NCBI GenBank assembly: GCA_946497585.1
Contig: CAMMLF010000106.1
Location: 1 to 5,592, forward strand
Source: an uncultured Clostridium sp.
GTDB lineage: Bacteria; Bacillota; Clostridia; TANB77; CAG-508
Reading direction: 5' to 3'
Length of the DNA: 5,592 nucleotides
Below, one piece after another: positions 4,825 to 5,592 of the stretch. Made by a program: the position numbers and the translations under genes. The stretch's first letter is position 1. Each line of letters begins with the position of its first letter. Below the pieces are notes generated by a model. The model was given only the letters and a program-made list of their open reading frames with translations, was not told where the DNA came from and did not search any database.

Positions 4825-5592
4825 TATGCTTGAAAGCAGTTATCCCCAAAATTTAAAAAGAATTAAAAATCCACCAACAAAACTGTATGCAGAAGGCGAT
4901 ACAGAATTATTAAACAAGAATTCTTTAGCAATTGTAGGAACGCGAAAGCCAACAGAATATGGCAAAAAGGTTGCTTTTAATTTTGCAAAAGGGCTATCTG
5001 GCGAAGGAATCTGCATAGTAAGTGGTTTAGCAGATGGTATAGACAGTTATGCCCATTTGGGAGCAAAAAGTGGAAAAGGCAAGACAATTGCTGTGCTTGG
5101 CTGTGGATTTAATCATATATATCCCGAACATAATCTAAAATTATATCAAGAAATTTTAGAAGAGGGTGGTTGTGTAATATCTGAATATGAGCCAGATGAA
5201 ACCTATATGCCAGAATATTTTCCAACTAGAAATAGAATAATAAGTGGACTATCTATGGGCGTTTTGGTAGTTGAAGGAAGATATAGAAGTGGTAGTGGCA
5301 TCACTGCAAGACTTGCAATGGAACAGAAAAAAGAAGTATTTTGTATACCGAGTGACATAAATAAAAAAACAGGAGTTGTACCAAATGAATATATAAAAAA
5401 TGGAGCACATTTGGTTACAGATATACAAGATATTTTGGAATATTTCCCAGAGCAAAGGAAAAATGTAGAAATTAGTGCAGAATATTTAGAAATATATAAA
5501 TATATGAGCAAAATTCCAATAAGTGTAGATGAAATTTGTAGGTTAACAAACTTATCTGTAGCGAGTGTAAATGAAAGACTAATGCTTATGGA
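4811..5592 (+). CDS. dprA: DNA-processing protein DprA (Smf family), 3' end beyond window
   Basis: Binds single-stranded DNA and loads RecA during natural transformation; the gene is also common in bacteria not known to be competent. The visible 260 residues cover the Rossmann-like DprA core (about 10-210) and part of the C-terminal winged-helix domain (from about 222). Motifs: YPQNLKRIKNPPTKLYAEG (11-29), IVGTRKPTEYG (41-51), SGLADGIDSYAHLGA (71-85), CGFNHIYPEHN (98-108), FPTRNRIISGLS (137-148) and SGSGITARLA (160-169). The N-terminal helical domain of about 60-70 residues in many DprA proteins is absent: an in-frame TAA at 4787-4789 blocks extension, and no other start codon lies between. 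The ATG has no ribosome binding site of its own, which suggests coupling to the upstream ORF at 4777. The usual basic residue in SG-A-R/K-GID is Asp75. The frame is open to the window edge with no frameshift. Confidence 0.93.
   Translation, partial: MKIINMLESSYPQNLKRIKNPPTKLYAEGDTELLNKNSLAIVGTRKPTEYGKKVAFNFAKGLSGEGICIVSGLADGIDSYAHLGAKSGKGKTIAVLGCGFNHIYPEHNLKLYQEILEEGGCVISEYEPDETYMPEYFPTRNRIISGLSMGVLVVEGRYRSGSGITARLAMEQKKEVFCIPSDINKKTGVVPNEYIKNGAHLVTDIQDILEYFPEQRKNVEISAEYLEIYKYMSKIPISVDEICRLTNLSVASVNERLMLM

Noticed and set aside
5203..5511. Overlapping minus-strand frames of 102 and 68 codons
   Set aside because: They lie opposite the continuous dprA frame, whose conserved motifs span this whole stretch.

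Overview
The window is AT-rich, with A/T-ending codons and strong AGGAGG-type ribosome binding sites, and reads like the chromosome of a low-GC Gram-positive anaerobe. A CwlD-type spore-cortex amidase suggests an endospore-forming member of the Clostridia. The species cannot be told from the sequence. The genes are ordinary housekeeping, envelope and sporulation genes. I found no multi-gene defence, mobile or biosynthetic system, and no CRISPR, tRNA or rRNA.

Layout. Positions 1-331 have no supportable gene but hold two small palindromic REP-like elements with the same GGGGACG core, one carrying an 18-bp internal duplication. A near-consensus promoter (332-360) then drives a membrane-anchored DUF348-G5-transglycosylase protein (389-1333, +), which ends at an intrinsic terminator. 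An exodeoxyribonuclease III (1411-2178, +) and an AI-2E-family membrane permease (2292-3458, +) follow. A strong hairpin with a GAAA loop (3472-3511) lies between the permease and the convergent cwlD gene (3513-4289, -) and probably ends transcription from both sides.

Positions 4290-4810 separate cwlD from a divergent dprA (4811 to the window end, +, incomplete). This is the least explained part of the window. It holds a helically phased TGTC repeat array, a dyad overlapping the -35 of a TTTACA-17-TATAAT promoter, a roughly 200-nt leader with two hairpins, and a 15-codon upstream ORF. That ORF has the only good ribosome binding site and overlaps the dprA start, so dprA may be translated by coupling.

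The genes do not form one pathway. Two act on peptidoglycan (the G5/transglycosylase protein and CwlD), two on DNA (ExoIII in base-excision repair, DprA in loading RecA onto single-stranded DNA), and one is a permease of unknown substrate. Three starts are placed at internal ATG codons because only these have well-placed ribosome binding sites: 389, 2292 and 4289.
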